From: an uncultured Actinomyces sp.
Lineage (GTDB): Bacteria > Actinomycetota > Actinomycetes > Actinomycetales > Actinomycetaceae
Assembly (NCBI GenBank): GCA_938030835.1
Contig: CALHID010000026.1
Coordinates: forward strand, 1 to 5,748
Direction: 5' to 3'
DNA: 5,748 nucleotides
This document shows, piece after piece, positions 5,331 through 5,748 of this stretch. The notes beneath the pieces are model-generated. The model did no database searches, was not told the DNA's origin, and saw nothing but the letters and a program-made list of their open reading frames with translations. A program made the position numbers and the translations under genes. Position 1 is the first letter of the stretch; every line of letters starts with the position of its first letter.

Positions 5331-5748
5331 CAGCCTCGACCGAGCATGCGTCGGATATCTTCGGGAAGATCATCCAAGGTCGGGCGCGGCGCATTGGGCG
5401 CCTGCGCGGGTGTTTCAGTAACACCGAACGCGGACCCCGCCGGAGCTGAAGGACGCTGTTCGCGAGGAAGCATCGCCTCCAATTCCTGCTGACGACGCTT
5501 CGCCGGGTTACCACTTCGCGCCTTCTTCGCAACGCGTGCACGCTGGGCTCGATCCTTACGAGCCTGGGCCTTTTGCTTCGCTTTACCGCCACTGCCGGGC
5601 ATCGAACCGAATCCGGGCATTCCTCCCGGACCCATCTGTCCCATCTGCCCCATCATGGTCTTTGCGGCTTCAAAACGCTTGACTAGGTTATTGACCTCAG
5701 CGACCGTCACGCCTGAACCACGGGCGATGCGCGAGCGACGAGAGCCAT
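5330..5748 (-). CDS. ffh: Signal recognition particle protein Ffh, C-terminal M domain (5'-truncated by the window edge)
   Basis: Ffh is the SRP54-type GTPase that, with 4.5S/SRP RNA, binds signal sequences on nascent chains and delivers them to FtsY at the membrane. Only the last 138 codons are visible; the NG GTPase domain and most of the M domain lie beyond position 5748. The first residues, GSRRSRIARGSG, are the hallmark SRP-RNA-binding helix, followed by VTVAEVNNLVKRFEAAKTMM and a Met/Gly-rich stretch (visible residues about 31-50). A tail of about 85 residues follows: first strongly basic with the actinobacterial SGNPAKR motif (78-84), then Pro/Ala-rich, ending TLDDLPEDIRRMLGRG. Reading continues in frame to the edge, so an internal GTG at 5710 is not the start. 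Its stop overlaps the amidohydrolase ATG by one base. Confidence 0.97.
   Translation of the reverse strand, partial: GSRRSRIARGSGVTVAEVNNLVKRFEAAKTMMGQMGQMGPGGMPGFGSMPGSGGKAKQKAQARKDRAQRARVAKKARSGNPAKRRQQELEAMLPREQRPSAPAGSAFGVTETPAQAPNAPRPTLDDLPEDIRRMLGRG

Noticed and set aside
1..5748. Mobile elements, CRISPR, tRNA/rRNA genes, toxin-antitoxin or defence modules
   Set aside because: The window is densely filled by eight collinear housekeeping genes; no terminal repeats, spacer arrays or RNA-gene signatures were seen.

Overview
The window is a slice of actinobacterial chromosome carrying the translation and protein-export housekeeping cluster ffh, amidohydrolase, rpsP, khpA, rimM, trmD, rplS and lepB. 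All eight genes lie on the minus strand, so transcription runs from the high-coordinate end to the low. The gene order, the actinobacterial-type Ffh tail (SGNPAKR), the long acidic tail on bS16 and the lepB that follows rplS all point to Actinobacteria. The moderate-looking GC content (judged by eye, not computed) and the domain fused to TrmD make an Actinomycetaceae-like organism plausible, but the genus cannot be fixed from this sequence.

Layout from 5748 down to 1. The C-terminal part of ffh (SRP GTPase M domain) enters from the right edge. Its stop codon overlaps the start of an amidohydrolase gene in a TGATG junction. A 201-nt gap holds a good sigma-70-type promoter and a leader of about 125 nt in front of rpsP (bS16). 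khpA (KH-domain RNA-binding protein) follows after 2 nt. A perfect 14-bp inverted repeat then separates rpsP-khpA from rimM (16S rRNA processing factor), and trmD (tRNA m1G37 methyltransferase) follows rimM after 14 nt. This trmD encodes a 441-residue protein with a complete GNAT acetyltransferase domain fused to its C terminus. A 198-nt gap holds a probable promoter and a structured leader for rplS (bL19). A hairpin terminator follows rplS, and then comes lepB (signal peptidase I), cut by the left edge.

Functionally the cluster links ribosome assembly (bS16, bL19, RimM, KhpA), decoding fidelity (TrmD) and co-translational export (Ffh targets nascent chains, LepB removes their signal peptides). 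The catalytic role of the amidohydrolase is not known.

The region is mostly conserved housekeeping DNA; I found no mobile element, CRISPR array, tRNA, defence system or obviously novel multi-gene system. Points worth a second look are the TrmD-GNAT fusion, a Glu at the position expected for the TrmD catalytic Asp, the mid-operon inverted repeat, the rplS leader with a repeated 8-mer and a long-range stem, and the conserved-looking but uncharacterised amidohydrolase.
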